From Thermomicrobiales bacterium (GTDB taxonomy: Bacteria > Chloroflexota > Chloroflexia > Thermomicrobiales > UBA6265), in assembly GCA_030447415.1 (NCBI GenBank), contig JAUJOZ010000014.1:23597-87596 (forward strand): a stretch of 64,000 nt of DNA. The letters are read 5' to 3'. The number at the start of each line of letters is the position of its first letter. The stretch's first letter is position 1. The notes below the pieces were generated by a model. The model worked only from the letters and a program-made list of their open reading frames with translations. It searched no databases and was not told the DNA's origin. The position numbers were made by a program, and so were the translations under genes. Positions 37,684 to 47,386 of this stretch are shown here, piece by piece.

Positions 37684-38409
37684 GTGAGTGACCGACCCGA
37701 GTCGCTGCGTGACCGACCCCCTCCGGCGAGCCGGTCGATCCGCTGCCGCCGGCGCTCTGGCCGGCGCGCGTCGTGCACGAGGGGCGGTACGCGCGGTTGG
37801 AACCGCTCGACGCCCGGCTCCATCGCGGCGGAGCCCCACGCGGCTTCGCACGCCGACGAGGCGGCGCGTCGGCTCTGGGACTACCTTCCGTACGGGCCGT
37901 TCCCGACAGCGGAGGCGTTCAGCGGCTGGCTGCGCGACTGTTCGGCCACGGCCGACCCGCTGTTCTTCGCCGTGCGGGACAGGCGAACCGAGCGGGCCGG
38001 AGGCGTCGCGAGCTTTCTCAACGTCCACCCGAAGGACGGGACGATCGAGATCGGCCACATCTGGTTCGGCCCCGCCCTGCAAAACACGCCCGCCGCCACC
38101 GAGGCGCTCTACCTCCTGATCCGCCATGCGCTGGACGACCTCGGCTACCGGCGGATGGAGTGGAAGTGCAACGCACTCAACGCGGCCTCGCGCCGTGCCA
38201 CCGTCCGCCTCGGCTTCGCCTTCGAAGGGATCTTCTACCAGCACCTGATCGTGAAGGGCCGCAACCGCGACACGGCCTGGTACTCGATCCTTGATCACGA
38301 GTGGCCGCGTCTCCGCGTCAACTTCGAGGGATGGCTTGCCCCGGAGAACTTCGACGCGGCGGGACGGCAGCGGGCGTCGCTGAGCGACCTCAATCGCCCC
38401 GCGCGGTAG
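37684..38409 (+). CDS. GNAT acetyltransferase (RimJ/RimL-like), frameshifted
   Basis: It begins at a GTG (MSDRPESLRD) 17 bp after acs. Shifts near 37715 and 37822 (an extra C in ccatcgcggcgg) break an otherwise typical protein of about 240 residues. Typical motifs are HEGRYARLEPLDARLH, RRLWDYLPYGPFPT, IEIGHIWFGPALQNTPAATEAL (acetyl-CoA pocket) and YRRMEWKCNALNAASRRATVRLGFAFEG. It probably acetylates an amine on a protein or small molecule. Co-transcription with acs is plausible because of spacing and strand. Confidence 0.82.
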   Translation: MSDRPESLRDRPPPASRSIRCRRRSGRRASCTRGGTRGWNRSTPGSIAAEPHAASHADEAARRLWDYLPYGPFPTAEAFSGWLRDCSATADPLFFAVRDRRTERAGGVASFLNVHPKDGTIEIGHIWFGPALQNTPAATEALYLLIRHALDDLGYRRMEWKCNALNAASRRATVRLGFAFEGIFYQHLIVKGRNRDTAWYSILDHEWPRLRVNFEGWLAPENFDAAGRQRASLSDLNRPAR

Positions 38410-38415
38410 CGCCGA

Positions 38416-38835
38416 ATGGACGTCGCGGAGCGAAACGTCGAACGGTTCTTGTCGCTCGTGCGGGCGTGGGCCGAAGCAGAGCAGGACATCGAGGCGGTGG
38501 CGCTGGTTGGCTCCTGGGCACACGGGACGGCGCGGCCGGGGTCGGACGTCGACCTGATCCTCATCGCCGGCGACCCCGGCAGGTACCGGAACGACGACGC
38601 GTGGCTCCGCCGGTTCGGCGCGCTGCGCTCCGTGGCGGACGAGGATTGGGGAGTGGTCCAATCCCGGCGGGCGTTCTACGAGGACGGCCTCGAAGCGGAG
38701 TTCGGCCTGACTACCGCCCGCTGGGCGGCCATCCATCCGATCGACGCCGGAACCGCTCGAGTCATCCGGGATGGGATGCACGTGCTGCTCGACCGCAGCG
38801 GCGACCTCGGACGGCTCGTCGCGCGTGTGTGGTAG
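38416..38835 (+). CDS. Nucleotidyltransferase-domain protein
   Basis: This 139-residue protein has the polymerase-beta-type nucleotidyltransferase core. GSWAHGTARPGSDVDLILI gives the G-S and Asp-x-Asp metal-binding motif at about residues 35-50, and VVQSRRAFYEDGLEAEFGL supplies a later acidic residue (Glu). It starts 6 bp after the acetyltransferase stop. It lacks the C-terminal domain of aminoglycoside adenylyltransferases, so it is more like a stand-alone MNT-type enzyme. The substrate is unknown. Confidence 0.78.
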   Translation: MDVAERNVERFLSLVRAWAEAEQDIEAVALVGSWAHGTARPGSDVDLILIAGDPGRYRNDDAWLRRFGALRSVADEDWGVVQSRRAFYEDGLEAEFGLTTARWAAIHPIDAGTARVIRDGMHVLLDRSGDLGRLVARVW

Positions 38836-38951
38836 CGGTACCAAAATCACCTGTTGACGGACACCGTGTCCCTTCCGTCCGGCCTCGGTTCCGGGTAAGG
38901 TAGCTCCGTCCGAGGACCGATAGGAGCGACTGGGAAGGGGGAGCGCCGACG

Positions 38952-40115
38952 ATGGATCGGGAGCAGTTGCACGGGACGCGGATGCTCCAGCGCGAGGCGG
39001 AGTTGCCGACGCAGCGGTCGAAGGAGCAGCGCCAGCACGAGCTGGAGCTCGGGCTGCCGTCGGCCGAAAGCATCCGGGATCGCTCGATCCCGCTCTTCAA
39101 CCGCAGCGGCTGGCGCTTCTCGAACTCCGGCACCTTCGCCTGTCGGCCCTTTCTGGCCGACATGCGGGAGCTTGGTGGGCAGGACGTCGCCGTCCTCGGC
39201 GTGCCGCTCGACTGCGGCACGACCTTCCGCTCCGGCACCCGCTGGGGACCGCAGGCGATGCGTACGGTCTCGGGGCTCGCCGCCGCCGGTTACAACTTTG
39301 AGATGGGGGTCGATCTCTCCGAGTCGCTCGACATGGTGGACGTCGGCGATGTCTCCGTGATCCCGGCGAACATCGAGAAGAGCTTCGACCAGATCGACAA
39401 GGCGGTCGCCCACATCCACGAGCGGGCGGTCTTCCCCGTCATCCTCGGCGGCGACCACTCGATCGGATACCCCGACGTACGGGGCCTCGCCCCGTACGTT
39501 GACGGCAACGTCGGCATCATTCACTTCGATCGCCACAGCGACCTGTCGGAGTACAACTACGACGAGCGGATGCACGGCACCCCCTTCTTCCACGCCACGA
39601 ACATCCCCAACGCCCCAGCCACCAACCTCGTCCAGATCGGTATCGGTGGCTGGACCGGCTCCCGCGGCGGCGTCAAGGTAGCGCGGGAACGCCAGGCGAC
39701 GGTCATCACCATCACCGACATTGAACGGTGGGGTCTGGAACGCGTGGCCGAGATGGCGCTTGAGATCGCCTGGCGGAACGCCAAGGCCGTCTTCCTCTCG
39801 TTCGACATCGACTCCATCGATCCCGGCTTCGCCCCCGGCACCGGCACGCCGGAAGCCGGCGGCCTTCTGCCGCGCGAGGCCTTCCGTATGCTGCACATCG
39901 TCACCCGGGAAGGACTGGCCGGTATGGAGCTGGTCGAGGTTTCGCCCCCCTACGATGTCGGCGACATCACCTCGGTCCTCGGCGTGCGGGTGATCAACGA
40001 TGTGTTAGGCACGCTCGTCGAGGCCGGTAAGCTCGGCCGGCGCCCCGACGAGACGATCAAAGCGGACCCCGAGGTCGAGCGCCAGAAGGACCAGACGGAG
40101 CCGGGGGGCGGGTAG
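38952..40115 (+). CDS. Ureohydrolase of the agmatinase/arginase family
   Basis: This 387-residue enzyme carries the two-manganese site of the family: GGDHSIGYPDV (first His), HFDRHSDLSEY (Asp-x-His-x-Asp) and SFDIDSIDPGFAPGTGTPEAGG. The family consensus at the second motif is Asp-Ala/Ser-His-x-Asp; here Arg replaces the small residue. That suggests a subgroup with a different substrate from classical agmatinase. It releases urea from a guanidino compound. The N-terminal 60 residues (RSIPLFNRSGWRFSNSGTFACRPF) are longer than in E. coli SpeB. 40116-40538 downstream holds nothing recognisable. Confidence 0.85.
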   Translation: MDREQLHGTRMLQREAELPTQRSKEQRQHELELGLPSAESIRDRSIPLFNRSGWRFSNSGTFACRPFLADMRELGGQDVAVLGVPLDCGTTFRSGTRWGPQAMRTVSGLAAAGYNFEMGVDLSESLDMVDVGDVSVIPANIEKSFDQIDKAVAHIHERAVFPVILGGDHSIGYPDVRGLAPYVDGNVGIIHFDRHSDLSEYNYDERMHGTPFFHATNIPNAPATNLVQIGIGGWTGSRGGVKVARERQATVITITDIERWGLERVAEMALEIAWRNAKAVFLSFDIDSIDPGFAPGTGTPEAGGLLPREAFRMLHIVTREGLAGMELVEVSPPYDVGDITSVLGVRVINDVLGTLVEAGKLGRRPDETIKADPEVERQKDQTEPGGG

Positions 40116-40538
40116 GCGCCAAAGCGGGGAACAACAACTCGCCGGGACAGCCGGGCGTTTCGCCTCCCGTCATGGTCGAGAACTACAGGAAAGACGGCCG
40201 CCGCGACAACCAGTGGCAACGCTCACAGCAGCCCCACCGTTCGTGAATTCCGGTCAGTGGAACGTCCGTGAGCGTGAGGTCCGACCACAGACCACATCCG
40301 TTGCACCGAACGGGCGCTGCCGAGCCGCCTTGAAACGGGTTGTCGGCGCTCCCTGCGCAGCTGGCGAAGCTGCCGCGACGAGTTACCCGTGATGGCGATG
40401 CCCGGGAGCGACTAGGCGGTCGCGGCCAGCGCCGGCGGCAGGACGGCAACGGCCGCCAAGTAGGACCCGAGATCCGGTGCTAGGGTCGCTGTCACCCGGG
40501 AAAACGCCCCCGCTAGCTCGCTCCGGAGAACCGCCGGC

Positions 40539-41648
40539 TCACGGGCGGCCGGCGCGACGCCAGCCGAGCGGGGTGACGCCGTGGGCGCTTCGAAAGGACC
40601 GCACGAAGTAGCCCGGGTCGCCGTAGCCAACCATCCGGCCGACCTCCTCCACAGCACGGTTGGTCTCCACCAGGAGGCGCCGCGCTTCTGCCATGCGGCG
40701 CTCGGTGATCCACTCCTGCACCGTCCGCCCCGTCTTACGACCGACGACCGTGGTGAGGTGGATCCACTCCTGCACCGTCCGCCCCGTCTTACGACCGACG
40801 ACCGTGGTGAGGTGGCCCGGCGACAGGCTCACCGCCCGCGCCACGTCCTTGAGCGAGACGCGCTCGCGGTAGCGCTCCTCGATGAAGCCGAAGACGTCGG
40901 CGAGCAGGGGTTCGTCCTTGAGTCTGAGATCGCCCACGATGTCCGCCGCCAGGCGGGACACGGCCACGAGCAGGAGCGTCAGGTGCGCCAGCACCGCCTC
41001 CCGGTAGCCGTCCCGCCTGTGTCGTAGTTCGAAGTCCAGGGCCGACAAACGCTCGGACCACGAGGCCCGGTCTGCGGGAGGCACCTTCAGGCGCTGGGCT
41101 CCTCCCGCCGCGCCCCGCACAAAGGGGAAGAGCAGCGGGTGGGCGCGCCAGGAGAGGAAGGCGCCGGGCGCCTGCGACCCGAGGACCGCAGGTGGGAAAA
41201 AGACGCCCCAGCCCTCGGCCTCGTCGAGCCCGCCCGCGTCACCCACCCCCACTACCTCGCCGGGGGCGACGACGTAAGCGTCACCCGCCTCCACCCGCCA
41301 CTCCCGGTCCCCCAACCACATCGAGCCGCCGCCCAGCTCGAAGTAGGCGAGAACGAGGAAGTCGTGGGAGTGGGAGTGCTTATGGGGCAGCCCGCCGGGG
41401 GAGAGCCCCCGACCCAGCCGCACGGCACCCACCGGGGGCACTCCGGGCACCGCTTCATAGGTGAAAACCGGTGGTCCATCTCCCCGCCTGCCCAACATCC
41501 TCGTCGTACCCAACCCGATCCCTTGCCCCCCTATCCTCAACGATCGCACCGTTCTCACCGAGGCGCGCGTGGCCCGCTCCGCCGGAGTGGTGGCGTAGCG
41601 CTTGGATGATAAACGAAAGATCGTCCTATAAAGCCCAAAGATCTGCAC
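40539..41648 (-). CDS. AraC-family regulator with cupin domain and internal duplication
   Basis: This 369-residue regulator has an N-terminal cupin-like sensor (HKHSHSHDFLVLAYFELGGG, then GDAYVVAPGEVVGVGDAGG). The C-terminal AraC double HTH reads VSLKDVARAVSLSPGHLTTVV, then EEVGRMVGYGDPGYFVRSFRSAHGVTPLGWR. Between the two HTH motifs an 18-residue segment (HLTTVVGRKTGRTVQEWI) occurs twice in a row, encoded by an exact 54-bp direct repeat. The family has one. This should push the two DNA-reading helices apart, so the protein may not bind normally, or the repeat is an assembly error. It is divergent from the methyltransferase gene 77 bp away, its likely target. Confidence 0.87.
   Translation of the reverse strand: MQIFGLYRTIFRLSSKRYATTPAERATRASVRTVRSLRIGGQGIGLGTTRMLGRRGDGPPVFTYEAVPGVPPVGAVRLGRGLSPGGLPHKHSHSHDFLVLAYFELGGGSMWLGDREWRVEAGDAYVVAPGEVVGVGDAGGLDEAEGWGVFFPPAVLGSQAPGAFLSWRAHPLLFPFVRGAAGGAQRLKVPPADRASWSERLSALDFELRHRRDGYREAVLAHLTLLLVAVSRLAADIVGDLRLKDEPLLADVFGFIEERYRERVSLKDVARAVSLSPGHLTTVVGRKTGRTVQEWIHLTTVVGRKTGRTVQEWITERRMAEARRLLVETNRAVEEVGRMVGYGDPGYFVRSFRSAHGVTPLGWRRAGRP
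40707..40814. repeat. Exact 54-bp tandem repeat in the AraC-type HTH
   Basis: Units 40707-40760 and 40761-40814 are identical, in phase with the codons. Complete identity implies a recent duplication by slippage or an assembly artefact. Confidence 0.9.
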
Positions 41649-41725
41649 TTTACCGCTTCGGTACGCCCCTCGATACTGGTGGTGTACCGGAAAATCGTCC
41701 TACGTCCTTGAGAGCAGGAGAAGAC

Positions 41726-42496
41726 ATGAACGCAACCGTGGAAGAGCCGCGAACGACTTACCTCCCGGGCCTCGGGCACGACCGGCTCCTTCCTCTGTAC
41801 GACCCCCTCCAGAAGGTGCTGGGCGTCGCGTCGGCACACCGACCGCTGGTCGATCAGGCCGAGATACGGCCGGGTCACCGCGTTCTCGAGATCGGCTGCG
41901 GTACCGGGAACCTGGCGATCCTGATCAAACGCCTCCATCCGGCCGCCGAAGTCGTCGGGCTCGATCCCGATCCGAAGGCGCTCGCCCGCGCCCGGCGAAA
42001 AGCCGAGCGAGAAGCGCTCTCCGTGCAACTGGATCTCGGGTTTGCGGAGGAGTTGCCGTATCCGGACGGGTCGTTTGACCGGGTGTTTTCCGCGTTCATG
42101 TTCCACCACCTCGAGGCGGACGGGAAAGCGAAGACGCTCCGCGAGGTACGGCGAGTCCTCAAACCCGGCGGCTCCTTGCACCTGCTCGACCTCGGAGGGG
42201 CAAAGGTACGGTCCGACGGTGTGATGGCTCGCCTCCAACACCGAAGCGATCGTCTGCGCGACAACTTCGGCGACCGCATTCCGACACTCATGCGCGAGAC
42301 AGGTTTCATGGATCCGATGGAGGTTGCGCATCGAGTCACGATCTTCATCGGACGCGTCACCTACTACCGCGCAATCGCGCCGCGCGCGGAGTTCGGCCCT
42401 GCCGAAACAGCGGCACAGCCGGCGCCCGGCCGCTCACCATGCATCTGTCGCGCGACCGGCGCTGAGCAAACGGGCGCCGGCCCTCGGAGGAGTCTG
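41726..42496 (+). CDS. Class I SAM-dependent methyltransferase
   Basis: The ATG follows AGGAGAAG (MNATVEEPRTTYLPGLG). The protein has the SAM-binding motif VLEIGCGTGNLAILIKRL, an acidic turn (VVGLDPDP), and FDRVFSAFMFHHLE followed by REVRRVLKPGGSLHLLDLG, as in UbiE-like enzymes. Homology ends near IFIGRVTYYRAIAPR. After that the frame stays open through a low-complexity stretch into the next protein without a stop. Either the stop was lost to an indel or a true fusion exists. The product set apart here is about 257 residues. The substrate is unknown. The likely regulator is the divergent AraC protein. Confidence 0.82.
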
Positions 42497-43006
42497 ATGC
42501 CCATGAATCTCGCTCCGCAGTGGCGCAAGCCGCTGCTCACCCTGCACGTGGCCACGGCCGTCAGTGTGCTCGGCACGGATCTGGTGCTGCTGGTGCTGGG
42601 AATCTCTAGCGTGGGCGGGGCGGATCCTCAGACCATCTACCCGGCCGCTCACCTGGTGGCCACGTGGTTGCTCGCGCCGCTCGCTGTTGTCGCCCTTGGC
42701 ACCGGTGTGCTGGTGGGCCTCCCGACGCCGAGGGGTTGACCGAGGTACTGATGGGTGACGATCAAGCTCGTGCTAACGACAATCCTGACCGGTGTCATCC
42801 TCCTCGGTCTCGTGCCCAGGCTCGGCGTGGCTGCCGACGCCGCGACCGCCCTGCCCCCTCGACCGTTTACCGACGCTGAGCGCCTGAGATTGGTGGTTGC
42901 CCCGGCGGCGGGGGTCACACTGCTGATCCTCATGGTGGTCCTAGCGATCTATAAGCCGGGCTGGCGGCTGCGATCCCGCCCGAACGGAAAGCATGGGCAG
43001 GCTTAG
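42497..43006 (+). CDS. Four-helix membrane protein, frameshifted
   Basis: An ATG (MPMNLAPQWRKPLL) preceded by GGAGGAG begins a small membrane protein. It has helices at LTLHVATAVSVLGTDLVLLVLG, AAHLVATWLLAPLAVVALGTGVLVG, VTIKLVLTTILTGVILLGLVP (after a one-base shift near 42735) and LRLVVAPAAGVTLLILMVVLAIYKPGW. It lies in frame with the methyltransferase upstream, so the two are co-expressed. The layout resembles DUF2269-type proteins, but I cannot assign a function. Confidence 0.7.
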
Positions 43007-43847
43007 GAGCGGAAGAACGAGCCAGCACGAGATCCCGTACCCATGGAGCCGCCGACGATGACCATCGCGGCGTTCAGCTCCAGGTAGGCCTTGGAGTTCC
43101 TGTCGATGTGGTGGTGGTTGCCCTCGCGCCACGACGATCAACGACCACGTCGCCACACGAGAAGGAGTCCTGACGCACGCCTTACCGAGATTTTGGGTAC
43201 TCCCGCGTCCATGGCAAGCCCCGGCAGATGCCGGCGACCGGCTGCGTGTCGGCCCCCCACGCTTATGGGCGATCCCCTCCGGTCGCGCTCCTGCCGCACC
43301 GCTTGAGGGACTATCCCGTGGTCCTCATCGGCTATCTGGTGATCCTTCGTCACGCCACGCCGCGGTGATGCTGCTCAAGGACGGTAGGCTGGGCTCACTC
43401 GTCGTGGGGCGGTCAGTGTTCTTGGGCGCCGACCAGGGCTGTGGGGTCAGCTGAGCGGGAGCTACCCGAAGTTGATACGCTGCGACCAACCTGAGGCTAC
43501 GACGCGGCCAAGCGCATTGGATGCCGGGTCGAGCCGCCTGAGGGCCGGGCAATCCGTTTGATCACGGCTCGGCAGCGCCGTTCGGGGCAGCGGACATGGT
43601 GGTGAGGACTCGCGCTTATCGGCGTTTCACCGACCGGGGTTGACGAACGGTGCATGGCTTAGGGTGGTGGAACCCGTTCAGAGGACTCCCGTTATCACCC
43701 CTGCGCTCGGGGACGCCGGTAGGCGGTGCCGGGTTCCAGCGTCTGCTCCGCAATCGAGGGTACTGCGCCGAGGTCCGCGCGGCATGACGTCCCGCGGGTC
43801 GCGGGCGTCGCCTTGAACCCGTCCCGGGCCGGTGTCATCATCCGTCC
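43007..43847. other. Longest gene-free stretch (841 bp)
   Basis: I find no open frame with normal codon use, no tRNA-like cloverleaf and no repeat. It may hold a decayed gene; nothing can be named. Confidence 0.4.
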
Positions 43848-44609
43848 ATGAGCCGCCTCAGCGACACCCAGCCCTTCGCCACCAGACCGACGGCGGTCGT
43901 CGCCCCTGCTGAGCCGTACCCTACGGCGGCCGTGGGTTCTCCGGAAACGGAGTGGCCAGCGCCTGTCCGCGAGCCGGCGTCGAGACCAGTCGTTCGGCGG
44001 CGGTCGCGCTGGGGCGGACTCGTGCGGTGGCTAGTGACCGGCTTCGTCTTCGTGGCGGTCGCCGTGCCGCTGCTGGCCCTCTCGCTCGTCGTGGCAATCT
44101 ACTGGCAGGCACGGACGGATCAGACGCGCCCGGCGCAAGCCATCGTCGTCCTCGGCTCGGCGCAGTTCAACGGCAGGCCGAGTCCGGTCCTGCGAGCGCG
44201 GCTGGACCGGGCGCTCGAGGTCTACCGCGACGGTATGGCGCCGCTGGTGGTCGTCACCGGGGGACGGCAGCCGGGCGACCAGTTCACGGAGGCGGAGGCG
44301 TCGCGCGACTATCTCGTCGAGCGCGGCGTGCCAACCGAGGCAATCCTGCTGGAGAACGAGGGGCGCGACTCGTGGCAGAGCATGCAGGGGGTCGCCGCCA
44401 TCCTGGACGCGCGCGGGCTGTCGCGGGTGCTGCTCGTCAGCGACGGCTTTCACCTCTTCCGGGTCAAACTGATGGCGCGCGACCTCGGCCTCACGCCTTA
44501 CGCTACGGCCGCCAGAGGTAGCCCGATTCGGCGGGGCGGACCGGCCGAATTCAGCTACGTCGTGCGCGAGGCCGCGGGCGTCCTCGTCCACCTTTGGCAG
44601 ACGCGGTAG
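43848..44609 (+). CDS. YdcF/ElyC-family membrane protein (DUF218)
   Basis: This 253-residue protein has a Pro-rich cytoplasmic head, one membrane helix (LVTGFVFVAVAVPLLALSLVVAIYW) and a DUF218 domain. The domain shows AIVVLGSAQFNGRPSPVLRARLDRAL, then VVVTGGRQPGDQFTEAE, ENEGRDSWQSMQG and VLLVSDGFHLFRVKLMARDLG. These conserved Gly, Glu and His positions form the family's active-site cleft. ElyC and SanA relatives act in envelope assembly; the precise reaction is unknown. The frame is intact. Confidence 0.83.
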   Translation: MSRLSDTQPFATRPTAVVAPAEPYPTAAVGSPETEWPAPVREPASRPVVRRRSRWGGLVRWLVTGFVFVAVAVPLLALSLVVAIYWQARTDQTRPAQAIVVLGSAQFNGRPSPVLRARLDRALEVYRDGMAPLVVVTGGRQPGDQFTEAEASRDYLVERGVPTEAILLENEGRDSWQSMQGVAAILDARGLSRVLLVSDGFHLFRVKLMARDLGLTPYATAARGSPIRRGGPAEFSYVVREAAGVLVHLWQTR

Positions 44610-44696
44610 CACCAAGGGGCTATTCATCGGTGCGAGCCGGATTCCTGGTCGCCCGTCCCCGTCGGTCGTTCCCGAGCGTCGACGGCGACCTTCGCT

Positions 44697-46301
44697 TCAC
44701 GCCGGTTGAGCCCCGGGACGCCCGTCCTCCACAATGAACGAGGCGACGGTGCGGACGGGCGCGGCCGGGTCGGTGACGGTTTCGAGGGCTCGGAGGTCGG
44801 TCCGCCAGGCGGCGGGGGTAAGCTCGCAGCGGGTGTAGCCGTGGCGGGCGTCGAAGAACTTCAGGTGCGGGTTGATCAGCCCGGCGAACCGCAACCGCTC
44901 ACGAAAGGGATTGAAGGCGGTCACCGAGGTGGTGACGAACTCGGTGGCCACGGTCGGCGTCGTTGGATCGGCGAAGTCGGCCTTGAGGTCGTTGACCCAG
45001 GCTGAATGGATGTCCCCGCTGAGGACGACGGGGTTGCGTGTCCCCCGGCTCAGCAGGTGGGCCAGGATCCGGTTCCGCGCCGCGGGGTAGCCGTCCCACA
45101 TGTCGGAGGCGTAGGCCCTGTCCGGGCCAGGGTCAGTGTCAATCTCGGCCATCATCACTTGCTGCCCGATCACGTTCCAGCGGGCGCGGGAGGCGTCGAG
45201 GCCGGCGAGGAGCCATCGCTCCTGCTCCGGGCCGGTCATCGTCGTGCTGGGATCGAGCGCCGCCGGGCAGCGGACTTGGATGTCGTCGCCGCATGGGTGA
45301 TCGGTCCGGTACTGGCGAGTGTCGAGCAGGGAGAACTCCGCCAGGTTCCCATAGGTGAGGCGGCGGTAGAGTCGCATCGCCGAACCGACCGGCAATGAGC
45401 TCGGGCGCAGAGGGAGGTGCTCGTAGTAGGCCTGAAAGGCGGCGGCGCGTCGCTCCCGGAACACCTCCGGCGGGTCGCCGTTGCTGGACCGGTCGCCGGC
45501 GTAGTTGTTTGCAACTTCATGGTCGTCCCAGGTCGTGACCCAGGGGAAAGCGGCGTGAGCCCGCTGGAGGTCGGGATCCGTCTTGTAGAGGGCGTGACGA
45601 GCGCGGTACTCCTCCAGGGCGGCGGTCTCACCGCCGGTGTGGTGACGGACTGGGTCGCCGTCCCCCCGGAACTCGCGATTCGCGGCGTACTCGTAGAGGT
45701 AGTCACCGAGGAAGAGGACAAGGTCGAGGTCTTCTTCCGCCAAGTTGCGGTAGGCCGCGAAGTAGCCGTGCTCCCAGTGGGCGCAGGAGGCGAAGCCAAA
45801 GCGTAACCGGTCTACCGCCGCCCCCAGGGCCGGTGCCGTCTTGGTACGGCCGAAGGTGCTTTCCTCCGAACCGGCGGTGAATCGGTAGAAGTACTCCCGA
45901 CCGGGCGCGAGCCCCGTGACGTCAACGTGGGCGCTGTGGGCCAGCTCGGGAGTGGTCAGCGTGGTGCCGCGCTGGACGATTCGACGCATCCCTGGGTCGG
46001 CGGCAACCTCCCAGCCGATCTCGACCGGGACTGGATCCATGCCGCCGCCATTGAGCGGGTCGGGCGCGACCCGCGTCCACAGCACGACGCCGTCCGGAAG
46101 TGGGTCCCCGGACGCGACCCCGAGGACGAATGGGTGAGCGCCGAAGGTCGGCGTCGCGGACCGCGTGTCCCGCATTTCGTCCGCCCGGGTCGTCGGCCGA
46201 CCGGGCCGGCTCACCGCGACGGCGAGGGACCCGGCTCCGGCGAGCACCGCCCGCCGGCTGGACCGCCGAGCCAGCAGCCGCTCAAATCGGGCGCGATCCA
46301 T
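44697..46301 (-). CDS. phoD: PhoD-type alkaline phosphatase
   Basis: This 534-residue exported phosphoesterase has a twin-arginine signal (SSRRAVLAGAGSLAVAVS). An N-terminal Fn-like domain (FVLGVASGDPLPDGVVLWTRV) is typical of PhoD. Metal-site motifs follow: FGFASCAHWEHGYF, LFLGDYLYEYAANREF, TWDDHEVANNYAGD and VVLSGDIHSAWVNDL. It releases phosphate from diesters or monoesters outside the cell using calcium and iron. The length is normal and the frame intact. No Pho box was recognised. Confidence 0.92.
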   Translation of the reverse strand: MDRARFERLLARRSSRRAVLAGAGSLAVAVSRPGRPTTRADEMRDTRSATPTFGAHPFVLGVASGDPLPDGVVLWTRVAPDPLNGGGMDPVPVEIGWEVAADPGMRRIVQRGTTLTTPELAHSAHVDVTGLAPGREYFYRFTAGSEESTFGRTKTAPALGAAVDRLRFGFASCAHWEHGYFAAYRNLAEEDLDLVLFLGDYLYEYAANREFRGDGDPVRHHTGGETAALEEYRARHALYKTDPDLQRAHAAFPWVTTWDDHEVANNYAGDRSSNGDPPEVFRERRAAAFQAYYEHLPLRPSSLPVGSAMRLYRRLTYGNLAEFSLLDTRQYRTDHPCGDDIQVRCPAALDPSTTMTGPEQERWLLAGLDASRARWNVIGQQVMMAEIDTDPGPDRAYASDMWDGYPAARNRILAHLLSRGTRNPVVLSGDIHSAWVNDLKADFADPTTPTVATEFVTTSVTAFNPFRERLRFAGLINPHLKFFDARHGYTRCELTPAAWRTDLRALETVTDPAAPVRTVASFIVEDGRPGAQPA

Positions 46302-46582
46302 CCGCGACTCCCTCCCTCCCGCTGAGGCGCGCCGCCGATGATCCGCGGGTATGGCATGGCAAGATCGCTAGCTTCGACATCCCGGGTCCTACACAGCGCA
46401 TGCGCTGCCACCTCGCCCCGAGCACGCGCGTGCGACGGAGGACAGCGGGTCGGTATCCATCCGGCCCAACTCTTGCTTTCTTGCTGGCTTCGGCAGAGCC
46501 GACCATCCTTGGCGGCGAGGAGGCGGCACGGCCACCTGCCCGGTTCCCGCAGACGATAGCACCTGGCTGGAGGCATGACGGC

Positions 46583-47386
46583 ATGTTGCTGCACATCATC
46601 GCCGACTACGGAGCGGGCGATCTCGCGTTCGCCGAGGTGGTGCAGCGGATCAAGCTGCATCTGCCAGACGCGGAGCCGGTGCTCACGCCGGTCCCGCCGT
46701 TCGCCACGCTCGCCGCCGGTTTCTGCGTCGCCCAGCTTGGGCTGAACGAGGCGCCCGCCGGGACGCTGATCTACCACAACGTCGCGCCCCGGGAGGACGA
46801 TTCCGAGGCGCGGACTGACAATGCCGGCGAGCGGCTCGCCTTCGCGCGCCTGCCGACCGGCGTGCGCGTGATGGGCGTCAACGCGGGCTATGCCTTCTCA
46901 TTCGTGCGTGACCTTGCCGAGGAGGTGCGCTACGCGGCCGTGCCCGCCGAGGGCTCCCAGTTCCGCTCCCGCGACCTGTTTCCGCAGGCCGCGGGAGCGA
47001 TCGCGCTCGGTCGCCCCGATGCCCTCGCCGAGAAGGTTCCCCGTGGGCACATGCCGGCCGTGCCGGACCACCATCTCGCCTACGTCGACGGCTACGGCAA
47101 CCTCAAGACCACGATCGCCCACCCCGCCGGCGGGATGGTGAGCCGGAGCGGGGAGGGAGTCCGCCTGCGGGTCGGCCAAGTCGAGCATGAAGCGGTGGTG
47201 AGCGACGGGAGTTTCGCGGTCGAGCCGGGGCAACTCGCCTTCGCGCCGGGTAGCAGCGGTTGGCCCACGCCGCAGGGTGAGCCGGTGCGATTTATGGAGC
47301 TCTTCCTTCGCGGCGGCAACGCCTGGGAAGCGTTCGGTCGACCACCGATCGGCGCGCCTGTCCACATGGACCACGGCGATGCGTAG
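46583..47386 (+). CDS. SAM hydroxide adenosyltransferase-like (DUF62) protein
   Basis: The ATG at 46583 (MLLHIIADYGAGDLAFAEV) gives 267 residues. The N-domain has the family's DYG start and LAAGFCVAQLGLNEAPAGTLIYHNVAPRE. It also has VMGVNAGYAFSFVRD and, in the C-terminal beta-barrel domain, HHLAYVDGYGNLKTTI and QLAFAPGSSGW. Relatives hydrolyse S-adenosylmethionine to adenosine and methionine. The usual fluorinase-type TDFG is replaced by ADYG, and several substrate residues differ, so the activity could have changed. 46302-46582 and 47387-47726 are gene-free. Confidence 0.75.
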   Translation: MLLHIIADYGAGDLAFAEVVQRIKLHLPDAEPVLTPVPPFATLAAGFCVAQLGLNEAPAGTLIYHNVAPREDDSEARTDNAGERLAFARLPTGVRVMGVNAGYAFSFVRDLAEEVRYAAVPAEGSQFRSRDLFPQAAGAIALGRPDALAEKVPRGHMPAVPDHHLAYVDGYGNLKTTIAHPAGGMVSRSGEGVRLRVGQVEHEAVVSDGSFAVEPGQLAFAPGSSGWPTPQGEPVRFMELFLRGGNAWEAFGRPPIGAPVHMDHGDA

